In this document: piece after piece, positions 7,994-17,282 of the stretch
Position numbering within the stretch: position 1 is the stretch's first letter
Layout of the letters: the number at the start of each line of letters is the position of its first letter
Source: Putridiphycobacter roseus
GTDB taxonomy: Bacteria > Bacteroidota > Bacteroidia > Flavobacteriales_D > Crocinitomicaceae
Length of the DNA stretch: 64,000 bases
Direction: 5' to 3'
Assembly (NCBI RefSeq): GCF_003234935.1
Contig: NZ_QKSB01000002.1
Location: 248,001-312,000 of the forward strand
Translations under genes and position numbers: made by a program
Notes under the pieces: generated by a model
Told to the model about the DNA's origin: nothing
Seen by the model: the letters and a program-made list of their open reading frames with translations, nothing else
Databases searched by the model: none

Positions 7994-9626
7994 CTTTTAA
8001 TTCAATTTTAAATGTTGATCCTTTACCAAATTCACTTTTTACACAAACTGTCCCGCCATGTAATGTTACAATTGACTTTACGTAATCGAGTCCTAAACCG
8101 AACCCCTTTACATCATGCACATCTCCGGTTGAAACACGGTAAAGCTTATCAAATATTCTTTTTTGTTCTTCTTTCTTAATGCCAATTCCTTTATCAGATA
8201 TAGATAATTTCATCCCATCACTCGTTTTAATCAAATCAATTCTAGCATAGGGTGAAGAATTTGAATACTTTAAAGCATTATCCAGCAAGTTAATAATAAC
8301 ATTTGAAAAATGCACTTTATCTACCGCCATAAATACTTCATCTAAGCATCCCTCTTCAATAGTACCGCCTTGACGTTGGAATTGTATTTTGAATGCTTTA
8401 ATGGCGTCTTGCACTATGGTATGGATAGGTTGTATTTCTTTTTGGATCTTTAAACTTCCCTTTTCAATCAATGAGGTTTGCAATACTTTTTCAACCAATT
8501 TACCTAATCGTTTATTTTCAGCACTAATCATTTGGATAAAGCCAGTTAATGATTCACTATTTTTAGCAACATCCGGATCTTCAATGGCTTCACAAGCTAA
8601 AGAAATTGTTGAGATTGGCGTCTTTAATTCATGGGTCATGTTACTGATAAAATCATTTTTAATTTCCGAAACTTTTTTCTGTCTAAAAATCGTAGAGACC
8701 GCAGAATAAAAAGCAATAACAACTATCAGAATGAGCAATATAGAGGCCATTAAACTCGGCCACATTTGTTTGGCTAAAAAGTGTTGTTTATTGGGGAAAT
8801 TAATAATTAATTTATACCCTGAACTGACAAAATCACTCGGAAATAATTTATAGGTAAACAAAGATCCTTTTAATTGGTGGTTATAATTTTCAGATTCTCC
8901 AGAAAAATTCACTGACTTCCCTGCCTTATCTACAACATTAAAAACAAAATTCGTGTCAATCATATTCGACTTCAACCTTGAAGTAATTAGCGTATCTAGA
9001 ATTTTCAAATTTAATCTAGTAGTAATATCATCAAACAAATTAGTGGTAAACATTTTCAGCATTACTTCGTTTAAGTAACGTGACTTTACCAATAAGTTTT
9101 GCTCATAGGCATTCCCGTATTTGACCGGAAAACAAAAAGTAGAATCATGGATTCCCAACAAATCTCCTTTTTTAGGAAACTCTAACAAATCATTTAGACT
9201 ACGGGTTACAATTTTATGTTCGGCAATAATTCCTGTAGCACTATCGACTGCAGAACCTGTTACCACAATATAATCCGTTTTTTCATCCCCCGAATTTATT
9301 ATTGTATCTCCTATACTTATAGTACTTTCATCACCAATTAAACTACTAAAGTCTAGCTTATTACTTTCCAAAAAAACAGAGTTTCCTTTACTCTTTTTTA
9401 ACCCTGAGGTAAAAACCTTTTTTTCAATTTTATCTAAATCCTGTAAAACAGAACCAATTGCTTTTTGAACCGTAGACTCAAAATGATCTTTTCGGGTATG
9501 TAGTACATTTTTTATCCAAAAAAATTGGAGAAACAGTAACCCAATCAGTGAAACTGACATGAGTACAATAATTATTTTTAGTCTTGTTTTAATAGGGCTT
9601 GGCGTTAATTTTTCAAATATACTCAA
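7977..9626 (-). CDS. membrane sensor histidine kinase
   Basis: A 549-residue kinase with a transmembrane segment at about 17-38, a periplasmic sensor region of about 250 residues (40-288), a second transmembrane segment (about 291-312), a HisKA domain with H332 in MTHELKTP, and an HATPase_c domain with N-, G1- and G2-type motifs (NLLDNALKYS, DKGIGI, GFGLGLDYV). The large sensor domain has no recognisable PAS or Cache signature. It overlaps the regulator gene by 17 bp and lies 41 bp after an ABC permease gene, so the four genes probably form one operon. Confidence 0.92.
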   Translation of the reverse strand: MSIFEKLTPSPIKTRLKIIIVLMSVSLIGLLFLQFFWIKNVLHTRKDHFESTVQKAIGSVLQDLDKIEKKVFTSGLKKSKGNSVFLESNKLDFSSLIGDESTISIGDTIINSGDEKTDYIVVTGSAVDSATGIIAEHKIVTRSLNDLLEFPKKGDLLGIHDSTFCFPVKYGNAYEQNLLVKSRYLNEVMLKMFTTNLFDDITTRLNLKILDTLITSRLKSNMIDTNFVFNVVDKAGKSVNFSGESENYNHQLKGSLFTYKLFPSDFVSSGYKLIINFPNKQHFLAKQMWPSLMASILLILIVVIAFYSAVSTIFRQKKVSEIKNDFISNMTHELKTPISTISLACEAIEDPDVAKNSESLTGFIQMISAENKRLGKLVEKVLQTSLIEKGSLKIQKEIQPIHTIVQDAIKAFKIQFQRQGGTIEEGCLDEVFMAVDKVHFSNVIINLLDNALKYSNSSPYARIDLIKTSDGMKLSISDKGIGIKKEEQKRIFDKLYRVSTGDVHDVKGFGLGLDYVKSIVTLHGGTVCVKSEFGKGSTFKIELKDERKN

Positions 9627-9667
9627 TGCATTCCCTCTTGGTGTTTACCTTAACGTTTTTTAACAGC

Positions 9668-10576
9668 CTAAGCCACATCACGCTTGAAAAATATAAATCG
9701 AGTAAGCAGTAAAAATAACAGCACATACACCAAACTTAACCACACATTTTTTGGATTCAAATTATCCACCGATTGCAAGCCCATGATTAAATCTGAAAAA
9801 CTTGGATGTGGTAAGACTTGTGAAAATACACGCAAAGGTAAGTGCTCTCCAATCCACCCCAGGCCATTCCCATTTAATTGGACACCTATAATTCTTTCTA
9901 CTACAAAAGCTGCAAAGTAAACAATAACGGCTATGGCTCCTTTTCTAAGTAAAAACCCCATAAATATAGCAAACACCAAATAAGCCAATACTTGAACAAA
10001 ATAGGAAAGTACTGCGGTCATCCCTACTAATGGACTTCCAAAATCTAAACTAACGAATGTAGGATTGGTCATTTTATCCATTATATCCATAGGATTTGGC
10101 ATGTCTCCTCCACCCATCAAATCCATGGGATTTAAATCCATTCCTTCCGCTACTTCGAACGATTGAAAATATAAACCTGCAGAAAATCCGACTATGGCCA
10201 CATATAAAGTTGCAATAATTGCTATGGTCAATAGCATATACAATTTTGATTTAAAGAAATCCATTCGACTATACCCATCAATAATATTTTGTCGCACTGT
10301 TTTGTAAGTATACTCATTTGTGATGTGAAAAATCAGTATAAAAGATAGGATAAATAAACTAAACCAACTCGCGATATAAGCCGTAAAATACCATGTAGTT
10401 TCATAGTCTCTTGGTAAAAACGGATAGGTATTAATGCCTGTTAAACCATCTGTAATAATACTGGGAATAGTAAAAATAATGACGGGTAAAAAGACCAGGA
10501 AAAATATAGAAAAAACCCTAAAAGAGGTATTTCCTTTTAACTTCAAATATTCTGTTTTTAAAATTTGCTTAGTCAT
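9668..10576 (-). CDS. ABC-2 type transporter permease
   Basis: A 302-residue protein with about six membrane segments and a cytoplasmic N-terminus, matching ABC-2 permeases of export systems. A long Met/Asp/Pro-rich extracytoplasmic stretch (about 140-172) follows the first two segments. Its start is 3 bp after the stop of the ATPase gene, so they form one transporter. The linked two-component genes downstream suggest that expression is signal-controlled. The cargo is unknown; antimicrobial export or detoxification is one possibility. Confidence 0.85.
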   Translation of the reverse strand: MTKQILKTEYLKLKGNTSFRVFSIFFLVFLPVIIFTIPSIITDGLTGINTYPFLPRDYETTWYFTAYIASWFSLFILSFILIFHITNEYTYKTVRQNIIDGYSRMDFFKSKLYMLLTIAIIATLYVAIVGFSAGLYFQSFEVAEGMDLNPMDLMGGGDMPNPMDIMDKMTNPTFVSLDFGSPLVGMTAVLSYFVQVLAYLVFAIFMGFLLRKGAIAVIVYFAAFVVERIIGVQLNGNGLGWIGEHLPLRVFSQVLPHPSFSDLIMGLQSVDNLNPKNVWLSLVYVLLFLLLTRFIFFKRDVA

Positions 10577-10579
10577 AAT

Positions 10580-11473
10580 TTAATTATTTACAATATTTAA
10601 AAATTCTTCTTCTAATGAGATTTTAAACTTATTTAAATGCGACAAATAGACTTGTTTTGACGCCAGATATTCATTTAATTGACTTCCCGTAGTATTCGTT
10701 TCACAAACCACTAAAATATGATCCCCTCTTTCTTCATGACTAAGCACAAAAGGACAATTTTTCAAGCCTTCCAACAAGGCATCTCTACTTATTGCATTGA
10801 TTTCAAAACTAGTAGGCGTTTTAATTAGTTCTCCTATTTCTCCAGCCTTTAGTAAAGTACCTTTTCGAAGAATAGCGACATGCGTGCAAGTTTTTTGTAT
10901 TTCGTCTAATAAATGACTGGATATAATAATGGTTTTACCTTCACTTGCGATTCCTTTAATCAGTTCACGCATTTGATTAATACCTTGTGGGTCTAGTCCA
11001 TTAGTTGGCTCGTCTAAAACCAAAACATCTGGATCGCCTAATAATGCAGAGGCCAATGCCAGACGTTGTTTCATTCCTAAAGAATAGGCGCTAAATTTTG
11101 AGTTTTTTCGATCTAACAAACCAACTCTTTCTAAAACTAAATCAATACGTTCGAGCGGCGCTTTTTTGATGGCACATGAAATTTCTAAATTCCGATAAGC
11201 ACTTAAGTCGGGATAAAAAATGGGTTGCTCTAAAATAGCGCCAATATTGTTTCGGTGGTTTTCAAAAGGTTTAGTTTCAAACCAGGTATAAGAACCACTG
11301 GTAGGATTAATCACATCTAGAATCATTCCCAAAGTAGTAGTCTTTCCACTTCCATTTGGACCTAATATTCCATAGACTTGACCTTTTTCTATTGTTAAAT
11401 TTAGTTGATTAACTGCCGTAAAGTTGCCGTACTTTTTTGTTAGACCGTTAATTTCAATCACTTTTTCCCCCAT
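10580..11473 (-). CDS. ABC transporter ATP-binding protein
   Basis: A 297-residue ATPase with Walker A GPNGSGKT (38-45), signature SLGMKQ (131-136), Walker B LVLDEP (151-156) and the D-loop/H-loop region ending IISSHLLDEI. A C-terminal 80-residue extension is of the type seen in CcmA-like drug/lipid exporters. It is the first gene of the ABC-permease-kinase-regulator unit. Confidence 0.93.
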   Translation of the reverse strand: MGEKVIEINGLTKKYGNFTAVNQLNLTIEKGQVYGILGPNGSGKTTTLGMILDVINPTSGSYTWFETKPFENHRNNIGAILEQPIFYPDLSAYRNLEISCAIKKAPLERIDLVLERVGLLDRKNSKFSAYSLGMKQRLALASALLGDPDVLVLDEPTNGLDPQGINQMRELIKGIASEGKTIIISSHLLDEIQKTCTHVAILRKGTLLKAGEIGELIKTPTSFEINAISRDALLEGLKNCPFVLSHEERGDHILVVCETNTTGSQLNEYLASKQVYLSHLNKFKISLEEEFLNIVNN

Positions 11474-11572
11474 ACCAATACTATTCTTAGTTAACTTTTA
11501 AATCTACTCATAAGATTTAAAACTAAGACGCAGGTACAGTCAAAAAGTTACAGCAGTTAAATTATTAAGGAA

Positions 11573-11773
11573 TTAGACAGCCAATTCTTCACTTTGACAT
11601 TTCTCCTCTGGACGAGCACCACAGAAGCTACACGGCTCATCTTTTTCATTAAAATTAGCATTATTACTTGCACAAGTACCAGCAAATTCTCCGCCTTTTT
11701 TTGCCCAAATTTTGATGGCAATTCCTGCAAATGCTAAGGCAATTAAGCCAATGGTAAGTAAAATTAATTTCAT
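11573..11773 (-). CDS. small cysteine-rich membrane protein
   Basis: A 66-residue protein with one transmembrane segment (3-24) followed by a soluble tail with four cysteines: C34 (GTCASNN), the CSFC pair and a last Cys near the end. Short proteins of this form, with GEFAGTCAS and C-x-F-C-G motifs, recur in Bacteroidota and are annotated as membrane or secreted proteins. The cysteines could bind iron or zinc. It has its own promoter-like element at 11788-11795 and is not tightly linked to a neighbour. Confidence 0.7.
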   Translation of the reverse strand: MKLILLTIGLIALAFAGIAIKIWAKKGGEFAGTCASNNANFNEKDEPCSFCGARPEEKCQSEELAV

Positions 11774-11787
11774 GACGATATTTTTTA

Positions 11788-11795
11788 CAAAATTA
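11788..11795 (-). promoter_or_regulatory. TAnnTTTG -7 element (TAATTTTG)
   Basis: The reverse strand reads TAATTTTG 14 bp before the ATG at 11773. No -33 element is obvious. Confidence 0.45.
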
Positions 11796-11818
11796 CAACA
11801 AAACCTTTAATACCCATG

Positions 11819-12553
11819 TTAAAATTGACTAAAATTACCAACGCCATTTTGAATAATTTCCACATTTTTTGGAATCCCTTTATACAGTACTGATCCTGCA
11901 CCATCAATTAAAACATTGCCTTCTGTGTCCTGTAAATTAACTTTTAGATTGGCCACTGAATTTTGATAAATACTGATAAATTTCATGGACAACCCTGTCG
12001 CATCTCCAAAACCCTGACCCTGTACTTTTAAATTGGCATATTTGGCAAACCCTTTCACTACAAAACTACCCGGACCTGCAGAAACCAATAACTTTAAATC
12101 ATTTAATTGCGTTGTTAAAACTGCTACCCCTCCAGCTTCACGCATTTCTAAATGCAGTGATTCGCCCTTCATGGTATCTAAAAAAATAATAGAATCAGAA
12201 ATCTCTGCATAGATATTTTTAAACGCTGGGTAATGGATATGTACCTTGACTTTTTTATCTGCGTCTCTTAAAAAATTACAGTAGGATTTATTTTCAATAG
12301 TTAAAACCGCCGCTTCATTTCTTACCTCAACTAAATGCAACATATTTACACCGGCTTCAATCACTACTTTGTTGGAGTCATTTTGGTGCATGATATACGT
12401 GATATTTTTGTGCAAGACAAACCTTTCAACATCCGCAATAGAGAGGCTCCTTTTACCTGGCTCCCCTACTGATTTCCAACAACGCCTCTCCGTCGCTTTT
12501 TTACAAGCGATAAAACTAAATATGAACCATATATAAATAAAGTACTTCACCAT
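11819..12553 (-). CDS. GIN-domain (DUF2807) lipoprotein
   Basis: A 244-residue protein with a lipoprotein signal (hydrophobic 5-15, then FIACKK as lipobox). The rest is a repetitive beta-strand pattern matching the head-GIN domain (DUF2807), a beta-helix-like module of unknown role in Bacteroidota surface lipoproteins. It overlaps the end of the deacylase gene by 7 bp, so both are made from one transcript. It likely sits in the outer membrane or periplasm. Confidence 0.75.
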   Translation of the reverse strand: MVKYFIYIWFIFSFIACKKATERRCWKSVGEPGKRSLSIADVERFVLHKNITYIMHQNDSNKVVIEAGVNMLHLVEVRNEAAVLTIENKSYCNFLRDADKKVKVHIHYPAFKNIYAEISDSIIFLDTMKGESLHLEMREAGGVAVLTTQLNDLKLLVSAGPGSFVVKGFAKYANLKVQGQGFGDATGLSMKFISIYQNSVANLKVNLQDTEGNVLIDGAGSVLYKGIPKNVEIIQNGVGNFSQF

Positions 12554-13665
12554 TTTTTAAGTTGATAACCAATTCCGAATTCAAAAAAATCTGCTTTTCC
12601 AAGATTAGCACGTACATTAAACAAGCCATACCAATTTGAATTTAAATGATAACGGTAACCTATTTTATTATACACCTTTCCTAAAGGATTAATTTTGTCG
12701 CGCACATAATACCCCAAACCAAATACAATTTCACTTTTATAAAATGTATATGCTGCCCCTACATAAAGACCAATCTGCAAGGCATCCGCTTGGCTATAGT
12801 CGGCATAGGGATAAACATGGACATTAGCTTCATTTTGGATCACATCTACACTAAAATCAGCGAACCATAATTTACTGATTTTTTTTTGAAAAGTGCCACG
12901 TACCCCAAAAACGGGATACCTTTTTGGCAAGTAAGGATTGGCGCCTACTTGTTTGACTGAAAATATGGCGGAGACCAAAACTTTCATTTTAAAATATTTT
13001 TTGAACACATCCTCTTCGTAATGTCCGTCTTTTTGAAAAGCCTTTCTTCCGGCAGGTAAAAAACCAATTTGGACAAAAACAGCAGGTAAATTTAGCCCTA
13101 AATTTGGATAAGTAATGGCGCCATTAGAATAGTGAGATAATTCAAGTCCACCACCAAAATTAATGCGATTTATGTACTTAGTAAATAATAACTTTAAGGT
13201 TACTTTTGCATTAAAGTGAGAGCCTATGGCGTTGTTCGTTAAATTATTATCTAAATCAAACTTTTTTGTAATATACCCGATTCCAGTACCAAATTGAAAA
13301 TCGATAAAAAAGTCTTTTTTTTGGTAGAAAGGCAAGTTATAAAAATGAGACATAGACAAAGCCTTGCCCAATACGGCATCATAACCAAAATTTCGGTACT
13401 CTAAATTTAGGCCAATTGCTGGAAAACGATACTGTGGGTCATTAATCGAACTTTGTAGGTGTTTAATTATTCCTATTTCAAAACCATAAGCATTTTCTTT
13501 TACCAAATGAGACATGGCAGATCGGTGAGCCATTAAAAAACTACCTTTTACTTGTGCATAGTAACCTATATTTTTATTGGCTTGACCAAGCCCCACGAGA
13601 GGTGTGAAAAGACCACATAGTCCAATAAAAATAAAATGGCGGAGAAGATTCTTTAACTTATACAA
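12547..13665 (-). CDS. PagL-like lipid A 3-O-deacylase / acyloxyacyl hydrolase family
   Basis: A 372-residue protein with a signal peptide (about 1-28) and a predicted outer-membrane beta-barrel. The segment LELSHYSNGA (175-184) is the PagL signature, with His178 and Ser180 as the catalytic pair. PagL removes the 3-O acyl chain of lipid A in the outer membrane. The protein is about twice the length of proteobacterial PagL, as in other Bacteroidota homologues. A likely -7 element at 13688-13695 drives it together with the GIN lipoprotein gene. Confidence 0.8.
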   Translation of the reverse strand: MYKLKNLLRHFIFIGLCGLFTPLVGLGQANKNIGYYAQVKGSFLMAHRSAMSHLVKENAYGFEIGIIKHLQSSINDPQYRFPAIGLNLEYRNFGYDAVLGKALSMSHFYNLPFYQKKDFFIDFQFGTGIGYITKKFDLDNNLTNNAIGSHFNAKVTLKLLFTKYINRINFGGGLELSHYSNGAITYPNLGLNLPAVFVQIGFLPAGRKAFQKDGHYEEDVFKKYFKMKVLVSAIFSVKQVGANPYLPKRYPVFGVRGTFQKKISKLWFADFSVDVIQNEANVHVYPYADYSQADALQIGLYVGAAYTFYKSEIVFGLGYYVRDKINPLGKVYNKIGYRYHLNSNWYGLFNVRANLGKADFFEFGIGYQLKKW

Positions 13666-13687
13666 GTGAATAGATATATTAGACTTA

Positions 13688-13695
13688 CAAATCTA
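13688..13695 (-). promoter_or_regulatory. TAnnTTTG -7 element (TAGATTTG) of the deacylase operon
   Basis: The reverse strand reads TAGATTTG 22 bp upstream of the start at 13665. It lies back to back with a forward element at 13707-13714, giving closely spaced divergent promoters. Confidence 0.55.
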
Positions 13696-13706
13696 CTAAA
13701 TTAGTG

Positions 13707-13714
13707 TAAATTTG
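13707..13714 (+). promoter_or_regulatory. TAnnTTTG -7 element (TAAATTTG) of mazG
   Basis: A consensus match 16 bp before the ATG at 13731, divergent from the element at 13688-13695. Confidence 0.6.
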
Positions 13715-13730
13715 AGGAAAAAGAATTAGA

Positions 13731-14510
13731 ATGATGGAAGCCAAACTAAAAGCCTTCGAAAGGCTCTTGATTATCATGGATGAACTCCGTGAAAAATGTC
13801 CTTGGGATCAAAAACAAACCATGCAAACATTAAGACATTTAACCATTGAAGAATGTTATGAATTAACAGATGCCATTTTAGATGGGGACATGGATGAAAT
13901 TAAAGGGGAATTGGGAGATATAATGTTGCATCTAGTTTTTTATTCAAAAATTGCTTCCGAACAAAGACAATTTGATGTCGCAGACGTATTGAATACCGTT
14001 TGTGAAAAATTAATTCACCGTCACCCGCATATTTATGGAGACGTAAAAGTAGCAGATGAAGAGGAAGTAAAAGCAAACTGGGAAAGGTTAAAATTAAAAG
14101 AAGGAAAAGAATCTATTTTAGAAGGTGTTCCAAAATCACTTCCAGCCCTAGTAAAAGCAACAAGAATTCAAGACAAAGTAAAAGGAATTGGTTTTGAATG
14201 GGACAACAAAGCACAAGTGTGGGATAAGGTAGAAGAGGAAATTGCAGAATTAAAGGTAGAAGAGCATGCCGGAGATCAAGACAAAATGGAAGCAGAGTTT
14301 GGGGATGTATTATTTTCTTTAATCAATTATGCACGTTGGATTGGCGTGGATCCGGAAATGGCGTTAGCTAGGACCAATAAAAAATTTATCAATCGATTTC
14401 AATGGATGGAAAAATCAGTTAAAAAAGATGGTTTAAATTTAGGGGAAATGGACTTAAAAGAAATGGATGTTTATTGGGAGGCTGCTAAAAAAGAAAAAAA
14501 TGAATCTTAA
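13731..14510 (+). CDS. mazG: nucleoside triphosphate pyrophosphohydrolase MazG
   Basis: A 259-residue protein with two MazG domains. The first has CPWDQKQT, then the metal-binding EEcyE motif (IEECYELTDAI) and GELGDIMLHLVF. The second repeats E-x-x-E and E-x-x-D pairs (EEEIAELK, EAEFGDVLFSL). Full-length MazG hydrolyses NTPs and dNTPs to the monophosphate plus pyrophosphate, a house-cleaning and ppGpp-tuning role. Length and motif order match the E. coli enzyme. The start ATGATG is resolved to the first ATG. Confidence 0.95.
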   Translation: MMEAKLKAFERLLIIMDELREKCPWDQKQTMQTLRHLTIEECYELTDAILDGDMDEIKGELGDIMLHLVFYSKIASEQRQFDVADVLNTVCEKLIHRHPHIYGDVKVADEEEVKANWERLKLKEGKESILEGVPKSLPALVKATRIQDKVKGIGFEWDNKAQVWDKVEEEIAELKVEEHAGDQDKMEAEFGDVLFSLINYARWIGVDPEMALARTNKKFINRFQWMEKSVKKDGLNLGEMDLKEMDVYWEAAKKEKNES

Positions 14511-14571
14511 ATTTATGGAATTGTCTTTTTAATTGCATCTATTCCATAACCACGGATTATAAAAACGCACT

Positions 14572-15159
14572 ATGTTATTAGGCTTGTTTTACAAAAAACG
14601 ACTCAAAGCTTTATCAGATGAAGACTTAATAGAAGCGTATGCTCAAAATCCATCCTCAAAAATTATAGGTGAAATTTTTGAAAGGTATGGCAAGATGTTG
14701 TTTGGTGTAAATTTAAAATATTTAAAAAATAAAGAAAATGCCGAAGATATTTTAATGCAAACTTTTGAAAAACTACCTTTTAAATTAGCCAAATCAGAAG
14801 TCGCAAACCTAAGAAACTGGTTATACACCATGGCGAAAAATGATTGTTTACAATTCATTAGAAAAAAAAACCCTACCCAAGAAATAGCAAATACCTTAAT
14901 GGTATTACCCAGTGAAGCGAAGGCTGAATTAGAGGCGGTTTATTTATTGGAAGCCAAATTAAGTCAGTTAGAAAAGGCCATAGGTTTTTTAAAAAGTGAG
15001 CAAAAAGTATGTATTGATTTATTTTATTTAAAAAAAATGAGTTATGATGAAGTGGCCATACAAACCGGTTTTGAGTTAAAGAAAGTAAAGAGTTTTATTC
15101 AAAATGGGAAGAGAAATTTAAAATTGATTTTAGCAGAAAAAGATGTCTTTAAACCATAA
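14572..15159 (+). CDS. ECF-type RNA polymerase sigma factor
   Basis: A 195-residue sigma-70 family protein. Region 2 spans about 20-95 (IGEIFERYGKMLFGVNLKYL through LRNWLYTMAKNDCLQFIRKK), and region 4 is an HTH near the end (MSYDEVAIQTGFELKKVKSFIQNGKRNLK). There is no region 1.1 or 3, so it is ECF class. It overlaps the next gene, which encodes a single-span membrane protein with a TPR tail, by 17 bp, the usual sigma/anti-sigma coupling. Confidence 0.9.
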   Translation: MLLGLFYKKRLKALSDEDLIEAYAQNPSSKIIGEIFERYGKMLFGVNLKYLKNKENAEDILMQTFEKLPFKLAKSEVANLRNWLYTMAKNDCLQFIRKKNPTQEIANTLMVLPSEAKAELEAVYLLEAKLSQLEKAIGFLKSEQKVCIDLFYLKKMSYDEVAIQTGFELKKVKSFIQNGKRNLKLILAEKDVFKP

Positions 15160-16228
15160 AAATACACGCATAGCATTGGACCGTTATTTTGGCGGAAAAA
15201 TGAATACAGCCGAAATGCACGACTTGGAAAAACAGGCCTTATCGGACCCTTTTTTAAAGGATGCTATGGAGGGGTATGAAAACACGCCTGGTGCCTTGTC
15301 CTATTTTAATCGAAATATATTGTACAAGCATAAACTGCAATACCATTGGCTAGTCATTTCAATTTTAGCTATTGGTTTTATCATTATGACCACCTTGTAT
15401 TTTACCAAATCAAGCCCTATTCAGCAACAAAGTACATTTAATGTCCCGAAAATAGAAAAAGAAGTAGAAATGGGCCAACCGGAAAACCAGCTTGAAATGC
15501 TGCCTATAGACATTGAAAATTTAGCTGAAATTCATCCCAACCAACAAATAAAAAGTAAAGAATTAGAAAAACAATTCAAAGACAATACCACTTACATTAA
15601 AAGGGATAAGTCAAGGCTTGGGGATGAAAAAATAGACATCAAAATTGACCCAGACTTGGTGCAAGAACCACAACCAAAGGTAGTGGCCAAAAAACTTTTT
15701 AAACAAAAAGTGTATCCTTATATATTCTTTTATCATTTAGCAGTATTAGATTATTCTACTTATGAAAACCGTGAGAAAATTGTACAAAAAACCACCTATA
15801 AACTAAGCGGAATTAGTGCTGCTTTTGAATCAGAAGCCGCCAAAAATAAACCGGAATTAATTGCCGAAACCAAGGGCGTTCCATATTTAGATTATTTAGA
15901 AGAAACCATGTATTACTTTTCAAAAAATAAGTATAAATATGCTTTAAAAAGACTAAATATCATTACTGAACAATACAAATTCGATCTGAATGCCATGTTT
16001 TACGGTGGACTCTGTTATTTTAACCTGGGAGATTACGAAAAAGCATTGGATGAATTCAATGCTGTTTTAGCATTGAATACCGGTCCATTTAAAGAGGAAG
16101 CACAATGGTATAAAGCAAAAACTTTGCTGCGCTTAAATAAAATGCAATCTGCCGAAAAAGTACTATTGGACATTGTTGCAGAAAATGGTTTCTATACAGA
16201 TCAGGCTTTAGAGCAATTAAAAAAGTAA
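15143..16228 (+). CDS. single-span membrane protein with TPR tail, probable anti-sigma factor
   Basis: A 361-residue protein with a cytoplasmic N-terminus of about 66 residues (ALDRYFGGKMNTAEMHDLEK, a motif seen in Bacteroidota anti-sigma N-termini), one transmembrane helix (67-88), a linker, and C-terminal TPR-like helices (about 255-361). The coupling to the sigma gene (17-bp overlap) and topology support an anti-sigma role: the cytoplasmic part binds sigma and the periplasmic TPR part senses. This is inference; no ZAS Cys/His motif is present. Confidence 0.7.
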   Translation: MSLNHKNTRIALDRYFGGKMNTAEMHDLEKQALSDPFLKDAMEGYENTPGALSYFNRNILYKHKLQYHWLVISILAIGFIIMTTLYFTKSSPIQQQSTFNVPKIEKEVEMGQPENQLEMLPIDIENLAEIHPNQQIKSKELEKQFKDNTTYIKRDKSRLGDEKIDIKIDPDLVQEPQPKVVAKKLFKQKVYPYIFFYHLAVLDYSTYENREKIVQKTTYKLSGISAAFESEAAKNKPELIAETKGVPYLDYLEETMYYFSKNKYKYALKRLNIITEQYKFDLNAMFYGGLCYFNLGDYEKALDEFNAVLALNTGPFKEEAQWYKAKTLLRLNKMQSAEKVLLDIVAENGFYTDQALEQLKK

Positions 16229-16238
16229 AGCTATTTGC

Positions 16239-16781
16239 TTAGGATTTAAAACGCAGTATTTTGTCTACAGCGATATGGTCGGCATAATGTTGGCCGTAAT
16301 GTGCTATGACGATTTCACCAGAAGGGTTAACCAAAAATTCCGCAGGTAATAAATATCGATCTGCATCTATAATCTCATGCTTATAGCGTGTTCGCATTGC
16401 CTTCCAGACCATTTTTGGATAACGAATCAATCGAATCAATGAAAATTTGGAGGACTTGGTAACCCCATAATTTTCAAAAATCAACTTTTTAATATCCGCA
16501 ACCATGGGAAACGGCGCTTTTTCACTCCCAATAAATTTAAGCATGTTTTCTTTACTGGACGGCCATAGACTAATTATATCTATATCATTAGCTTGAAATT
16601 CGTCTATTGCTTCTATCAAATCATGTGTTCTGACGACACAAAAAGGGCAGGATGCATACCGGTGAAAAGAAATAAGGGTCCATTTATCTTGTGCAATAAA
16701 TGACACATCTTTATTATATATATCCTTGGCATCAAACTGCGGGGCAGTTTCTCCTGATTTTAATTGTTTTATCTTACGCAT
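16239..16781 (-). CDS. AhpC/TSA-family peroxiredoxin-like protein
   Basis: A 180-residue thioredoxin-fold protein. The active-site segment CPFCVVRTHDLIE has a C-x-x-C pair after the first strand, with the ISFHRYASC lead-in seen in AhpC/TSA proteins. It has no signal peptide. It faces the same way as, and lies 42 bp after, the redoxin gene at 16824-17282, and both carry the same fold, so a shared redox job is likely. It is a stand-alone reductase or peroxidase; the exact substrate is unknown. Confidence 0.8.
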   Translation of the reverse strand: MRKIKQLKSGETAPQFDAKDIYNKDVSFIAQDKWTLISFHRYASCPFCVVRTHDLIEAIDEFQANDIDIISLWPSSKENMLKFIGSEKAPFPMVADIKKLIFENYGVTKSSKFSLIRLIRYPKMVWKAMRTRYKHEIIDADRYLLPAEFLVNPSGEIVIAHYGQHYADHIAVDKILRFKS

Positions 16782-16823
16782 GAAAAGGTTGGTTGTTATT
16801 TACTATTGCTGTGTTTTTATTTA

Positions 16824-17282
16824 TCAGGCTGCTCCTGCATCACCTTCTAATTGTTCTATTGCATACATTAACCTATTTTGAGCACTCCCTTGAGAACCAA
16901 AAATAGATCGGACTAATATTCCTTTCGCATCAATAAGTAACCATTGAGGAGTTCCTTCCGATTGAAATTTGTCATATACCTTATGCCCTTCATCTAATAA
17001 GATAGGAAAAGGAAGTTCTTTTATGGTAAAGATGCTTTTTATATCTTTTTCCGTCACTTCTTCTGCATTAAAACTACTGTGTATACCTATCACCTGTATA
17101 TTCTTAAATTGCTTTTGAAATTCATAGGCTAAAGGAATAGCCCTTCCTGTACAACCCAAACATTGGTTATTATAAATAATAATTAATAAATTATGGTTAG
17201 CATACGCTTGCAATAAGTCAACTTCATTGCCTTCAAAATTTTTAACCAAAATGGAATCTACTTTTGTATTTTCTACTATCAC
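16824..17282 (-). CDS. thioredoxin-like redoxin
   Basis: A 152-residue thioredoxin-fold protein starting with GTG. It opens with a VKNFEGNEVDLLQ strand and has the active-site segment NNQCLGCTGRAI, a C-x-x-C pair, with cis-Pro region GTPQWLLID. No signal peptide. It is similar in size to AhpC/TSA/redoxin proteins. It is probably co-transcribed with the downstream peroxiredoxin-like gene. Confidence 0.75.
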   Translation of the reverse strand: MIVENTKVDSILVKNFEGNEVDLLQAYANHNLLIIIYNNQCLGCTGRAIPLAYEFQKQFKNIQVIGIHSSFNAEEVTEKDIKSIFTIKELPFPILLDEGHKVYDKFQSEGTPQWLLIDAKGILVRSIFGSQGSAQNRLMYAIEQLEGDAGAA

